This document shows positions 18,140-27,212 of a stretch of DNA of 64,000 bases, one piece after another. The notes under the pieces were generated by a model. That model was given only the letters and a program-made list of their open reading frames with translations. It had not been told where the DNA came from and searched no databases. The position numbers and the translations under genes were made by a program. Source of the DNA: Gillisia xinjiangensis. GTDB taxonomy: Bacteria; Bacteroidota; Bacteroidia; Flavobacteriales; Flavobacteriaceae. The DNA lies in the NCBI RefSeq assembly GCF_046298265.1, contig NZ_JBKAHK010000008.1, positions 1 through 64,000 of the forward strand, in the 5' to 3' direction. The number at the start of each line of letters is the position of its first letter. The stretch's first letter is position 1.

Positions 18140-21100
18140 ATGTTAAACCAATCAAATATAGAAGAGGAATTATATTGGTATAAAGATGCCATCATCTACG
18201 AATTACATATAAAAGCATTTTATGACAGTAATGGGGATGGGATTGGGGATTTTGCCGGTTTAATGGAAAAACTGGATTATCTGGAAGACCTTGGAGTAAC
18301 CGCAATCTGGCTGCTTCCTTTCTATCCTTCTCCTTTAAAAGATGATGGGTACGACATTGCCGATTATTACACGATTAATCCCTCTTACGGTGATATTAAA
18401 ATATTTAAAAAACTTATAAAAGAAGCTCATAAACGCGGATTAAAAATAATTACGGAGTTGGTTATAAATCATACTTCCGATCAACATCCTTGGTTTCAAA
18501 GGGCCAGAAAGGCACCTAAAGATTCCAATTACAGGGATTATTACGTGTGGAGCGAAGATCCAAATAAATTCAAAGATGCAAGGATTATCTTTACCGATAC
18601 CGAACCATCGAATTGGACCTGGGATCCTGTAGCGAAATCCCATTTCTGGCATCGGTTTTTTTCCCATCAACCCGATCTTAACTTTGACAATCCAAATGTA
18701 CAGGCCGAAATTTTTAAGATCATGGATTTTTGGTGTAAAATGGGAGTAGATGGTTTTCGCCTTGATGCAGTTCCTTACCTCTATGAACGAGAAAACACCA
18801 ATTGTGAGAACTTACCTCCAACGCATGAATTCCTGAAGAAATTAAGAGCCCACGTAGATAAACATTTTGACAACAAACTTTTACTTGCGGAAGCAAATAT
18901 GTGGCCTGAAGATTCTGCCGCCTATTTTGGTGATGGGGACGAATGTCATATGAATTATCATTTCCCAATAATGCCCAGGATGTTCATGGCCGTTAAAATG
19001 GAAGACCGCTACCCTATTATAGACATTATAGACCAAACTCCTGAAATTCCAGAATCCTGCCAATGGGCAATATTCCTGAGAAATCATGATGAATTGACCC
19101 TGGAGATGGTGACAGATGAGGAACGGGATTATATGTATAAGGTATATACCAAAGATCCTCAGGCAAAAATAAATGTTGGGATAAGGCATCGGCTAGCTCC
19201 TTTACTGGAAAATAACCGTAACAAGATTGAATTGATGAATATGCTTTTGTTTTCCCTGCCAGGAACTCCTGTAATTTACTATGGGGATGAAATTGGAATG
19301 GGGGATAACTTTTATCTGGGTGACCGGGACGGAGTAAGAACTCCAATGCAATGGACCGCCGATAGAAATGCAGGGTTTTCTAAAGCAAATCCGCATAAAC
19401 TATACCTTCCAGTCATCACTGATCTGGAATACAAATATGAATCGGTAAATGTTGAATCTGAGTTGATGAACTCTTCTTCCCTGCTCTGGTGGATGAAACG
19501 GGTAATAGGAATGCGGAAAAAATTTAAGGCATTTGGCCGTGGTGATATTAAATTCCTATCTCCTTCAAATGCCAAAATTTTAGCCTTCACCAGAACCTAT
19601 CAGGAAGAGGAAATATTGATTCTAATAAATCTATCCAGGTTTTCACAACCTGCAGAACTGGATCTTTCAGCCTATTTGGGTTATATTCCGGTTGAGGTAT
19701 TCAGCCATAATAAATTTCCAAAAATAACCGAACAGCCCTACTTATTTACAATGAATCCTCATGGGTATTATTGGTTTTTACTGGAAGAACAAAAAGGATC
19801 TGTTGAAAATGATTCCCAGTTGCCTTCCCTTCAAATTAAAGATTGGGAAGACCTGTTTAAAAATAAGATACGGGCAAAACTGGAAAATAATATTCTTCCT
19901 TCCTACCTTAAATCCTGCCGATGGTTTGGTGGAAAGTCAAGGGTTATTCAAAATATTTCGATAGTGGGTCACCTAAATATTCCTGTGACAGAACAAAAGG
20001 CAACCCTTCTTACCATTGAGGTAAATTACAACGATGGAATGCCGGAAGTTTATCAGCTACCTATTTCTTTTTCATCCTATAAAAAAGAGGAAGTAATTAA
20101 AGAAATTCCCAAAAAAGGGATTATCTGCCATCTTAAACTTAAAGAGGAAGAAGGTGTTTTATTTGATTCCGTTTATAATGAAGATTTCAGAAATGTGCTT
20201 TTCCAAAATATACGAAAAGGACGAAAAATACAAAGTGGATCCGGAAGGCTGACTTTTTACCACAGTACAGCAAGCACATCTATGGATAAAGGTGAGATTC
20301 ACTCAAAAGTACTCAATGCCGAACAAAGCAATACGTCCCTTATTTATGATGATAAATATTTTCTGAAATTATACCGAAAACTCGACAATACCATCAATCC
20401 TGATCTTGAGATCACCCGGTATTTATCTGAAAAAACCGATTATAAAAATGCTCCTAAATTTGTTGGAGCTATTGAATACAACCCCACTGAAAAAAGCACT
20501 ATTGTTTTAGGCATGATGCAGGATTTAATCCCCAATCAGGGAGATGCATGGGATTATACCAAAGATTCTTTAGAACGGTTTTTTGAAAGGGTGTTGACAA
20601 AAAAAGATATAAATATAGAACTTGCTGCCGGACCTCTTACGGTTGCTCTTCCATATCAGGAATTACCGCAATCTTATAAAGATTTAATAGGGGTTATATT
20701 TCCTGAACGCGTTTATCTGCTTGGCCAACGAACTGCAGAGATGCATCAGGCACTAGGTTCACAACCGGAAGAAAATGATTTTGAACCTGAACCTTTTACT
20801 TTACATTATCAGCGATCTTTATTTTCCTCCTTGCAAACTTTAACCAGAAGTTCCTTTCAGAATTTACAGAAAAACCTTAAAAATTTACCGGAAGAATTCA
20901 GGGATGAGGCTAAAGAAGTTCTGGATATGAAGGGTGATGTCCTCAAATGTTTTAAACGGGTATACAAGCACAAAATACCCATTATGAAAATAAGAACTCA
21001 TGGCGATTATCATTTAGGGCAGGTACTATGGACTGGAAAAGATTTCATTATTATTGATTTTGAAGGAGAACCTGCAAGGGCATTTAGCGAAAGAAGATTG

Positions 21101-21454
21101 AAGCGTTCCCCTCTTCGGGATATTGCGGGAATGGTGAGATCTTTTCATTATGCCGCCTATAGCAGTATAATGGAGCCTGAATTCAACCAACAGAAAAAAG
21201 AAAAGGATCTCGAAAAGTGGGCAGAATCCTGGTATTATCATGTAACCAGAATTTACCTTCAGGGGTATTTAGACACCGTGGGAGAAAGTAATTTTATCCC
21301 AAAAGAGCAGGAAGATTTTGATATCTTAATGGAAACCTTTCTACTTGAAAAAGCGGTTTATGAACTTAATTACGAACTTAATAATAGACCCGATTGGTTA
21401 TTAATACCATTGCGGGGCATAAAATCAATAATAGGGAGGTATAGAAATGGCTAA
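18140..21454 (+). CDS. treS: Trehalose synthase fused to maltokinase
   Basis: 1104 residues with two catalytic parts. Residues about 1-550 are a GH13_16 trehalose synthase that interconverts trehalose and maltose. D-S-N-G-D-G-I-G-D lies near residue 30, D209 is in F-R-L-D-A-V, E251 is in L-L-A-E-A-N, and N315-H-D317. Residues about 580-1104 are maltokinase (Pep2/Mak). W-F-G-G-K-S-R is its usual N-terminal motif, H954-G-D956-Y-H-L-G-Q is the kinase catalytic segment, and D973-F-E-G-E-P binds metal. The fusion couples maltose formation to ATP-dependent phosphorylation and hands maltose-1-phosphate to GlgE. Its 3' end overlaps glgB by 8 bp. Confidence 0.96.
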   Translation: MLNQSNIEEELYWYKDAIIYELHIKAFYDSNGDGIGDFAGLMEKLDYLEDLGVTAIWLLPFYPSPLKDDGYDIADYYTINPSYGDIKIFKKLIKEAHKRGLKIITELVINHTSDQHPWFQRARKAPKDSNYRDYYVWSEDPNKFKDARIIFTDTEPSNWTWDPVAKSHFWHRFFSHQPDLNFDNPNVQAEIFKIMDFWCKMGVDGFRLDAVPYLYERENTNCENLPPTHEFLKKLRAHVDKHFDNKLLLAEANMWPEDSAAYFGDGDECHMNYHFPIMPRMFMAVKMEDRYPIIDIIDQTPEIPESCQWAIFLRNHDELTLEMVTDEERDYMYKVYTKDPQAKINVGIRHRLAPLLENNRNKIELMNMLLFSLPGTPVIYYGDEIGMGDNFYLGDRDGVRTPMQWTADRNAGFSKANPHKLYLPVITDLEYKYESVNVESELMNSSSLLWWMKRVIGMRKKFKAFGRGDIKFLSPSNAKILAFTRTYQEEEILILINLSRFSQPAELDLSAYLGYIPVEVFSHNKFPKITEQPYLFTMNPHGYYWFLLEEQKGSVENDSQLPSLQIKDWEDLFKNKIRAKLENNILPSYLKSCRWFGGKSRVIQNISIVGHLNIPVTEQKATLLTIEVNYNDGMPEVYQLPISFSSYKKEEVIKEIPKKGIICHLKLKEEEGVLFDSVYNEDFRNVLFQNIRKGRKIQSGSGRLTFYHSTASTSMDKGEIHSKVLNAEQSNTSLIYDDKYFLKLYRKLDNTINPDLEITRYLSEKTDYKNAPKFVGAIEYNPTEKSTIVLGMMQDLIPNQGDAWDYTKDSLERFFERVLTKKDINIELAAGPLTVALPYQELPQSYKDLIGVIFPERVYLLGQRTAEMHQALGSQPEENDFEPEPFTLHYQRSLFSSLQTLTRSSFQNLQKNLKNLPEEFRDEAKEVLDMKGDVLKCFKRVYKHKIPIMKIRTHGDYHLGQVLWTGKDFIIIDFEGEPARAFSERRLKRSPLRDIAGMVRSFHYAAYSSIMEPEFNQQKKEKDLEKWAESWYYHVTRIYLQGYLDTVGESNFIPKEQEDFDILMETFLLEKAVYELNYELNNRPDWLLIPLRGIKSIIGRYRNG

Positions 21455-23666
21455 AAAAGAAGTAAATAAAAACCCAGCTAAAAAAGATAAGATCTCCAAT
21501 AAAGATCTTAAAAAAGGAACCGCTTCTGAAGAAGTAAACGATAGTGGAGGCAGCAAGAAAAAAATATCTGAAACCAAAGAGACAGAGAAAAAACCGGTGA
21601 AGGCAAAGAAAAAAGCACCTGCAAAAGGAAAAACAATCGGTAAGGAAACATCACCAGCAAAAAAAACTACCAGCACAAAAAAGACCTCGGATAAAAAATC
21701 AGGGAAAAGCACTGTGAAAGATATCAAGTTAAAAGAACGGGATAAAAAAGCCTTAGAAACTTTGAAAAAAGTCTCTCTCATTTCAGAATATGATGTGCAT
21801 CTTTTTAAGGAAGGAAAACATTTTCATCTTTATAAAAAACTGGGCTCTCACATTGTTGATTCTGCAGGATTCAAAGGTGTTTACTTCGCGTTATGGGCAC
21901 CCAATGCAAGGGAGGTTTCTGTAATAGGTGATTTTAATAATTGGTTTAAAAATGCCAATGAAATGATCCCGCGACAGGATGAATCGGGTATTTGGGAATT
22001 ATTTATCCCGGAGGCAAAAAAAGGAAGTATTTATAAATATTTTATCCGTTCCAATTCCGGTTATGAAGCTGAAAAAGGGGATCCCTTCGCATTCATGTGG
22101 GAAATACCGCCCAATACCGCCTCTGTGGTATGGGATCTTGAAAATACCTGGAGCGATGGAAACTGGATGGAAAACCGGAAAAAGAATGTCGGAAAAGAAA
22201 AACCTGTTTCCGCGTACGAATTGCATATTGGTTCCTGGAAAAGGGTTCCGGAAGATGGCAACAGGTCACTCTCTTATAAAGAAATGGCTCATGAGCTTCC
22301 CGGCTATCTTAATGAATTGGGCTTTACCCACGTAGAATTTATGCCGGTTATGGAACATCCTTTCTTTGGATCCTGGGGATACCAGGTTACCGGATATTTT
22401 GCGCCATCCAGCCGTTTTGGAACACCGCAGGATTTTATGCACCTCATAGATGCCTTGCACCAGGCCGGCATTAGAGTAATCCTGGATTGGGTTCCCTCCC
22501 ATTTTCCTTCCGATCTTCACGGATTGCATTATTATGATGGGAGCTTCCTCTTTGAACACGAAGATCCACAAAAGGGATTTCATCCGGACTGGAAGAGCTA
22601 TATCTTCAATTATGGAAGAAATGAGGTACGGGCTTTTCTTATAAGCAATGCATTGTTTTGGCTTGATAAATTCCATGCCGATGGGTTAAGGGTAGATGCG
22701 GTAGCTTCTATGCTTTATCTGGATTATTCCAGAAAAGATGGGGAATGGCAACCCAATGAATTTGGAGGAAATGAAAATCTGGAAGCAATAAGCTTTTTAA
22801 AGGAATTCAATGAGGTTGTTTATGATGAGTTTCCCGATGCCATTACTATTGCCGAGGAATCTACGGCCTGGCCTATGGTTTCAAAACCAACCTATATGGG
22901 AGGTTTAGGATTTGGAATGAAATGGATGATGGGCTGGATGCATGACACGCTTGAATATTTCCAGAAAGATCCTGTTCATAGAAAACATCATCAAAATACG
23001 ATCACTTTCAGTACGAATTACGCGTTTACCGAAAATTTTATGCTTCCGCTTTCCCATGATGAAGTAGTCTATGGGAAAAAGTCTATGTTAAGTAAAATGC
23101 CCGGGGACCGGTGGAATCAATTTGCAAACCTAAGAACACTTTATTCCTATATGTTTGCACATCCTGGAACCAAACTGATATTTATGGGAGGTGAATTCGG
23201 ACAAAATTCAGAGTGGGATCACGATTCCAGTCTGGAATGGCATTTAACCAATGAAGATTCGCATAAAGGAATTCAGCGAACATTAGCTGCTTTAAATCAT
23301 CTATATAAAACCGAACCGGCACTTTATGAAAAAAGTTTTAAGCCGGAAGGTTTTGAATGGATCGATTTTAAGGATGCAGATAGCAGCGTCATCAGTTTCC
23401 TGAGAAAAGGGCAGGATAATAAAGACAATGTTTTGGTAGTATGTAATCTTACTCCTATTCCCAGAGAAAATTACAGAATTGGTGTTCCTGAAGCTGGAAA
23501 ATGGCATGAAATCTTTAACAGTGATGCTAATAATTTTGGCGGCAGTAATTTAGGAAACAAGGATTTTGTAAATTCAGAAGCTACGCCTACACATGATAAG
23601 GCCCATTCGGTCTCTTTAACGCTTCCTCCTATGGCAGTGATCTTCTTAAAAAGAGAGCTGTCCTGA
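21447..23666 (+). CDS. glgB: 1,4-alpha-glucan branching enzyme with lysine-rich N-terminal tail
   Basis: Makes alpha-1,6 branches in glucan. It is 739 residues. Residues 1 to about 105 are low-complexity and roughly one third Lys, with many A, T, P and S, resembling a histone H1 tail. This tail is not part of ordinary GlgB. A CBM48 (V-Y-F-A-L-W-A-P-N-A-R-E-V, G-D-F-N-N-W) and a GH13_9 barrel follow, with D417 in G-L-R-V-D-A-V, E470 in I-A-E-E-S and L-S-H-D-E-V-V. A GGGAGG sequence 9 bp before the ATG, inside the end of treS, is an unusually clear Shine-Dalgarno for this lineage. It is the last gene of the GlgE operon and is followed by a terminator. Confidence 0.96.
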   Translation: MAKKEVNKNPAKKDKISNKDLKKGTASEEVNDSGGSKKKISETKETEKKPVKAKKKAPAKGKTIGKETSPAKKTTSTKKTSDKKSGKSTVKDIKLKERDKKALETLKKVSLISEYDVHLFKEGKHFHLYKKLGSHIVDSAGFKGVYFALWAPNAREVSVIGDFNNWFKNANEMIPRQDESGIWELFIPEAKKGSIYKYFIRSNSGYEAEKGDPFAFMWEIPPNTASVVWDLENTWSDGNWMENRKKNVGKEKPVSAYELHIGSWKRVPEDGNRSLSYKEMAHELPGYLNELGFTHVEFMPVMEHPFFGSWGYQVTGYFAPSSRFGTPQDFMHLIDALHQAGIRVILDWVPSHFPSDLHGLHYYDGSFLFEHEDPQKGFHPDWKSYIFNYGRNEVRAFLISNALFWLDKFHADGLRVDAVASMLYLDYSRKDGEWQPNEFGGNENLEAISFLKEFNEVVYDEFPDAITIAEESTAWPMVSKPTYMGGLGFGMKWMMGWMHDTLEYFQKDPVHRKHHQNTITFSTNYAFTENFMLPLSHDEVVYGKKSMLSKMPGDRWNQFANLRTLYSYMFAHPGTKLIFMGGEFGQNSEWDHDSSLEWHLTNEDSHKGIQRTLAALNHLYKTEPALYEKSFKPEGFEWIDFKDADSSVISFLRKGQDNKDNVLVVCNLTPIPRENYRIGVPEAGKWHEIFNSDANNFGGSNLGNKDFVNSEATPTHDKAHSVSLTLPPMAVIFLKRELS

Positions 23667-23684
23667 TAAATAATATATATGATG

Positions 23685-23716
23685 AAAAAATCCTGCTAAT
23701 AAGCAGGATTTTTTTT
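23685..23716 (+). terminator. Bidirectional terminator after glgB
   Basis: A perfect 13-bp stem (A-tract plus ATCCTGCT / AGCAGGAT plus T-tract) has an AATA loop and ends in eight T. It lies 19 bp after the glgB stop. The opposing A-tract can serve the minus-strand gene ending at 23736. Confidence 0.9.
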
Positions 23717-23735
23717 GTTAAGGTTTACAGTCTTT

Positions 23736-24317
23736 TTAACCAATCTTCAATGCTTTATAAAACTTCTGACCATCAATAATGATCTCCACGTTATAGATAC
23801 CGGATGGAACATCATAAAAATCCAATGTTTTTTTAATGGTCAGCTCCCTGCTTTTTAGCTTTCCAACTAAAATCCCTTTAGAGTCATAGACCTTCATTTC
23901 CGCAATAATTTGCCCGGGATTACTCAAAAAGACTCTAACCTGTCTTTTCTCAATTTCAAAACAAGGTTTAAAAACAAACCCTGATAGTTCGTCGATTTCC
24001 AGTCCGTTTTCTGTTTTCTCAATAGAAGTAATAAGCAGACTGCCTTTTTTATCCAGATTTAGGTAGTAAATACCGTTTGGAACCAATTCAAGATTGAATA
24101 TCTTTTCATAAGCTCCCATCTTACCAATGCTGTCCTTAAAAAGAACCTTCCCAAAAGTATCCTTCAATAAAAGAATATCTCCTTTTTCACCTCTATTAAG
24201 CTCTACTTTCAAATTTTGTCCGTCTAAGACCTTAACATCTAAATCTTCGGCAGCTCCCATCATAAATCCTATGCTTAGGAATAATACCAACAAAGCATTT
24301 TTAAATACATTTTTCAT
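23736..24317 (-). CDS. Secreted protein with DUF3244-like/secretion-domain repeats
   Basis: 193 residues from the ATG at 24317. A TTG three codons further up is in frame but weaker. A signal peptide ends near residue 22 (M-M-G-A-A-E-D). The mature protein seems to hold two similar beta-sandwich units. Each ends in a P-N-G-I-Y-Y-L or P-S-G-I-Y-N-V-E turn with a following strand, as in DUF3244 and Por-type sorting domains. The last unit ends K-F-Y-K-A-L-K-I-G, close to the C-terminal strand of type IX-secreted proteins, though the segment is not a clear CTD. It is monocistronic. Function unknown. Confidence 0.65.
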   Translation of the reverse strand: MKNVFKNALLVLFLSIGFMMGAAEDLDVKVLDGQNLKVELNRGEKGDILLLKDTFGKVLFKDSIGKMGAYEKIFNLELVPNGIYYLNLDKKGSLLITSIEKTENGLEIDELSGFVFKPCFEIEKRQVRVFLSNPGQIIAEMKVYDSKGILVGKLKSRELTIKKTLDFYDVPSGIYNVEIIIDGQKFYKALKIG

Positions 24318-24474
24318 AATTTTCAATTTAAAGGTTAATACTTTAATAATTATGAAACAAATATAGAGTGTGTTCTGAAGGATAAATACAATTAAATAAC
24401 CCTATTAATGTATAATATTAACCTCTTAAAGTTTACTTAACATTAAAATAAGGTAAAAAAGCACATAATTACGT

Positions 24475-24482
24475 TAATTTTG
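24475..24482 (+). promoter_or_regulatory. -7 box for the AraC-family gene
   Basis: TAATTTTG matches TAnnTTTG fully, 57 bp before the ATG at 24540. No convincing TTTG at -33 was found. Confidence 0.4.
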
Positions 24483-24539
24483 TAAACGAGAAAGGCTGAA
24501 ATCCTGTTTAAATTATTCTTATTTAAATAATGTATATTC

Positions 24540-25418
24540 ATGAAAAATCTATTAAAACCGAAATTCGAAAAAATAGTGCCTTCCTTTGGAAGTTCATTTT
24601 CCTACCGGATATATAATAAAAATCAGCAAAATAAAAATCATACATTTTGGCATTATCATCCGGAACTGGAGTTGGTATATGTAAATGGTGGTTCAGGCAA
24701 AAGACAAATTGGAAGTCATATTTCCTATTACAGGAAAGGAGATTTGATCTTAATAGGGTCTGACCTGCCGCATTGCGGCTTCACAGATAGTCTTAGCGAT
24801 CACGAATGTGAAACTGTGATTCAAATTAAGCCAGATTTTTTAGGCGCTTCCTTTTTTGACATACCCGAGATGAAAAATATAAAGGTGCTTTTGGAAACCT
24901 CGAAAATGGGGATTGTATTTCATGGTGAGGAGAAAAGAAGGATTGGAAAAGAAATAGAAAATCTGGAAACCAGGAATAACTTTGAAAAATTAGCAGGACT
25001 TTTGAATATTTTGCATCAGCTGTCTGAAGCTGAAAACTATACCATCCTGAATGCACAAGGTTTTATACTTGAGGCAGAACTTCAGGATAACAACAGGATT
25101 AATGTAATTTTTAATTTTGTGAAGGAAGAATTTAAACGCCCAATTCCCCTGGAAGAAATTGCCGGGATGTCCAATATGACCGTTCCCTCTTTTTGCAGAT
25201 ACTTTAAGAAAATAACCGGAAAAACCTTTGTTCAGTTTGTAAATGAATACAGGTTGGTTCATGCCGCTAAATTATTACATGAAAAGCAAATGAGTATCCT
25301 GGATGTTTGTTTTGAAAGTGGATTTAATAATTTTAGTCATTTTAATAAACAGTTTAAAAAATTTACCGGAAAAAGCCCTTCTTATTACAGGAATGAATTA
25401 AAATATGCAGTTTCGTAA
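24540..25418 (+). CDS. AraC-family transcriptional regulator with cupin sensor domain
   Basis: 292 residues. Residues about 30-100 form a cupin-like ligand domain (H-Y-H-P-E-L-E-L, R-K-G-D-L-I-L-I, L-P-H-C-G-F). The C-terminal 100 residues are a double helix-turn-helix, with I-P-L-E-E-I-A-G-M-S-N-M-T-V as the first and L-D-V-C-F-E-S-G-F-N-N-F-S-H-F as the second, then F-T-G-K-S-P-S-Y-Y-R. Cupin-type AraC regulators usually sense a small carbon compound. It lies just beyond the GlgE operon, so control of sugar genes is possible but not shown. A strong terminator follows. Confidence 0.9.
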   Translation: MKNLLKPKFEKIVPSFGSSFSYRIYNKNQQNKNHTFWHYHPELELVYVNGGSGKRQIGSHISYYRKGDLILIGSDLPHCGFTDSLSDHECETVIQIKPDFLGASFFDIPEMKNIKVLLETSKMGIVFHGEEKRRIGKEIENLETRNNFEKLAGLLNILHQLSEAENYTILNAQGFILEAELQDNNRINVIFNFVKEEFKRPIPLEEIAGMSNMTVPSFCRYFKKITGKTFVQFVNEYRLVHAAKLLHEKQMSILDVCFESGFNNFSHFNKQFKKFTGKSPSYYRNELKYAVS

Positions 25419-25442
25419 ATTGTAAATGATAATTTAAAACAT

Positions 25443-25471
25443 AAAAAATCCCGCCGGAAGCGGGATTTTTT
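25443..25471 (+). terminator. Bidirectional terminator between araC-type gene and ferredoxin
   Basis: Stem A6-TCCCGC / GCGGGA-T6 with a CGGAA loop, between the convergent plus-strand regulator (stop 25418) and the minus-strand ferredoxin gene (stop 25491). Confidence 0.9.
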
Positions 25472-25490
25472 ATGTTTAATTCCAACGACT

Positions 25491-25844
25491 TTATGAATCG
25501 TGATGCAGGAATTTCTGTTTTGCCAATAATTCTTCTTCCGTTTCTACATGGGAATCATCAGGAACGCAACAATCTACAGGACAAACCGCTGCACATTGAG
25601 GCTCATCATGAAATCCTTTACATTCTGTACATTTATCGGGAACTATAAAATAAATCTCATCACTTATAGGCTCCTGAGCCTCTTCTGCGTCTACATTTTT
25701 ACCATTGGTTAAAACCACTTTACCTTTAAGATCGGTCCCATCGGCGTAACGCCAATCATCTGCACCTTCATAAATAGCTGTATTAGGACACTCTGGTTCA
25801 CAAGCTCCACAGTTTATACATTCATCTGTTATTATAATTGCCAT
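25491..25844 (-). CDS. 2[4Fe-4S] ferredoxin
   Basis: 117 residues, soluble electron carrier. The first cluster motif is C-I-N-C-G-A-C-E-P-E-C-P (residues about 9-20). The second is C-T-E-C-K followed by an eight-residue insert and C-A-A-V-C-P-V. The insert is typical of the Alvin/chromatium-type 2[4Fe-4S] ferredoxins with one longer loop. A charged acidic central loop (G-K-N-V-D-A-E-E-A-Q-E-P) and a C-terminal helix are present. It is divergent from a LuxC-like reductase. This gene pair is often adjacent in Flavobacteria, but a direct functional link is an inference. Confidence 0.92.
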   Translation of the reverse strand: MAIIITDECINCGACEPECPNTAIYEGADDWRYADGTDLKGKVVLTNGKNVDAEEAQEPISDEIYFIVPDKCTECKGFHDEPQCAAVCPVDCCVPDDSHVETEEELLAKQKFLHHDS

Positions 25845-25942
25845 AGTTGTTTTATTAAGTCTAAATGAATAGTTCCTGAACCTTCAAAATCAAATTATGT
25901 TTCTTTTCAGGAAATTATAGACGTATTCTAATTGATAACTTT

Positions 25943-25950
25943 TAATTTTG
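25943..25950 (+). promoter_or_regulatory. -7 box for the acyl-CoA reductase gene
   Basis: TAATTTTG, a full TAnnTTTG match 46 bp before the ATG at 25997, in the 152-bp divergent region shared with the ferredoxin gene. Confidence 0.45.
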
Positions 25951-25996
25951 TCGTCACAAATTTAAAGCCAAAACAGTTCATAACCAAATAAGCACT

Positions 25997-27052
25997 ATGA
26001 CAATCCAGCAACGAAAATCTTATTTAATTCAGGTCGGAGTTTTTTTAAGTCAGTTTAAAAATTCGGAGATAAAAAAACGAGCCGATCTGACCAATAACGA
26101 TCCTTTTTTTGACGAGATGTTGGAGCAAATTGAAATGGCTGTTCATTATAACGGATGGTTCACCAGGGAGAATGTTCTTTTTTCTCTTGAAGCATGGAGT
26201 AAGGCCCTTTCAGAAGAAAATCTGCAGAAATGGCTAAAACCTTATAATTTTCAGGGAGAACCAAAAACCATTGGCCTTGTGATGGCAGGGAATGTACCCC
26301 TGGTTGGTTTCCATGACTTTATTTCGGTTTTATTAGCCGGAAATAAGGTTTTAACCAAACTATCTTCCAATGATAAAAAATTGTTACCTATCATTTCTGA
26401 TTACTTAAAAGCCTTAAATCCTGAATTTCGTGATATAATTGAATTTACAGATGGCAGAATGAATAATTTTGATGCAATAATCGCTACGGGAAGTAACAAT
26501 ACTGCCCGATACTTTGAATACTATTTCAGAAATAAACCGTCTATTATTCGAAAAAACAGAAATTCTGTGGCAATTCTCACCGGAGGTGAAACCCAGGAGG
26601 AACTGAAGTTACTAGGAGAAGATATTTTTAGATATTTTGGATTGGGATGTCGCAATGTTTCTAAATTATATGTTCCCTTAAATTATAATTTCGATTCATT
26701 TTTTAACGCAATGCTTCCCTGGGCACATTTAATGAATCACGCCAAATACTCCAATAACTACGATTATAATAAAGCGGTCTATTTAATGAGCAACTTCAAG
26801 CTGCTGGACAACGGATTTTTAATCCTGAAAGAAGAACCAGGTTTTGGTTCCCCCATTGCAACTTTATTTTATGAACACTACACAAATAAGGATTCTTTGA
26901 TGAAAACCCTTGAAGAAAACAGGGAAAACCTGCAGTGTGTGGTTTCACAAGATTTGATGGAAAGCGAAGTACCCTTTGGCGAAACACAACATCCACAACT
27001 TTGGGATTATGCAGATAATGTTGATACGCTCGAGTTCTTGAACAAGCTTTAA
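25997..27052 (+). CDS. LuxC-like acyl-CoA reductase
   Basis: 351 residues of the ALDH-related LuxC family. G-L-V-M-A-G-N-V-P-L-V-G-F-H-D is the cofactor-binding segment. C218 in G-L-G-C-R-N-V is the expected thioester nucleophile. The I-A-T-G-S-N-N-T-A-R and N-S-V-A-I-L-T-G-G-E segments are typical. LuxC reduces fatty acyl groups to aldehyde in luminous bacteria. No luxAB, luxD or luxE is in this window, so the aldehyde would have another fate. Repeat copy D lies in its 3' flank, before serC. Confidence 0.85.
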   Translation: MTIQQRKSYLIQVGVFLSQFKNSEIKKRADLTNNDPFFDEMLEQIEMAVHYNGWFTRENVLFSLEAWSKALSEENLQKWLKPYNFQGEPKTIGLVMAGNVPLVGFHDFISVLLAGNKVLTKLSSNDKKLLPIISDYLKALNPEFRDIIEFTDGRMNNFDAIIATGSNNTARYFEYYFRNKPSIIRKNRNSVAILTGGETQEELKLLGEDIFRYFGLGCRNVSKLYVPLNYNFDSFFNAMLPWAHLMNHAKYSNNYDYNKAVYLMSNFKLLDNGFLILKEEPGFGSPIATLFYEHYTNKDSLMKTLEENRENLQCVVSQDLMESEVPFGETQHPQLWDYADNVDTLEFLNKL

Positions 27053-27212
27053 TGCTTATTTAGGGTATAATTTTACGATAAGCAGGCTTCCCATTTGGTT
27101 AGTCCGACGCATTTAGAATGCCGGAATCTCATCAAAATTTTAAATATTTGTTTTACAAGACTATTTTCAGAAAAAATGCTCCTCAGCTTCCTGTTAAAGT
27201 TTTTAATCAAAA

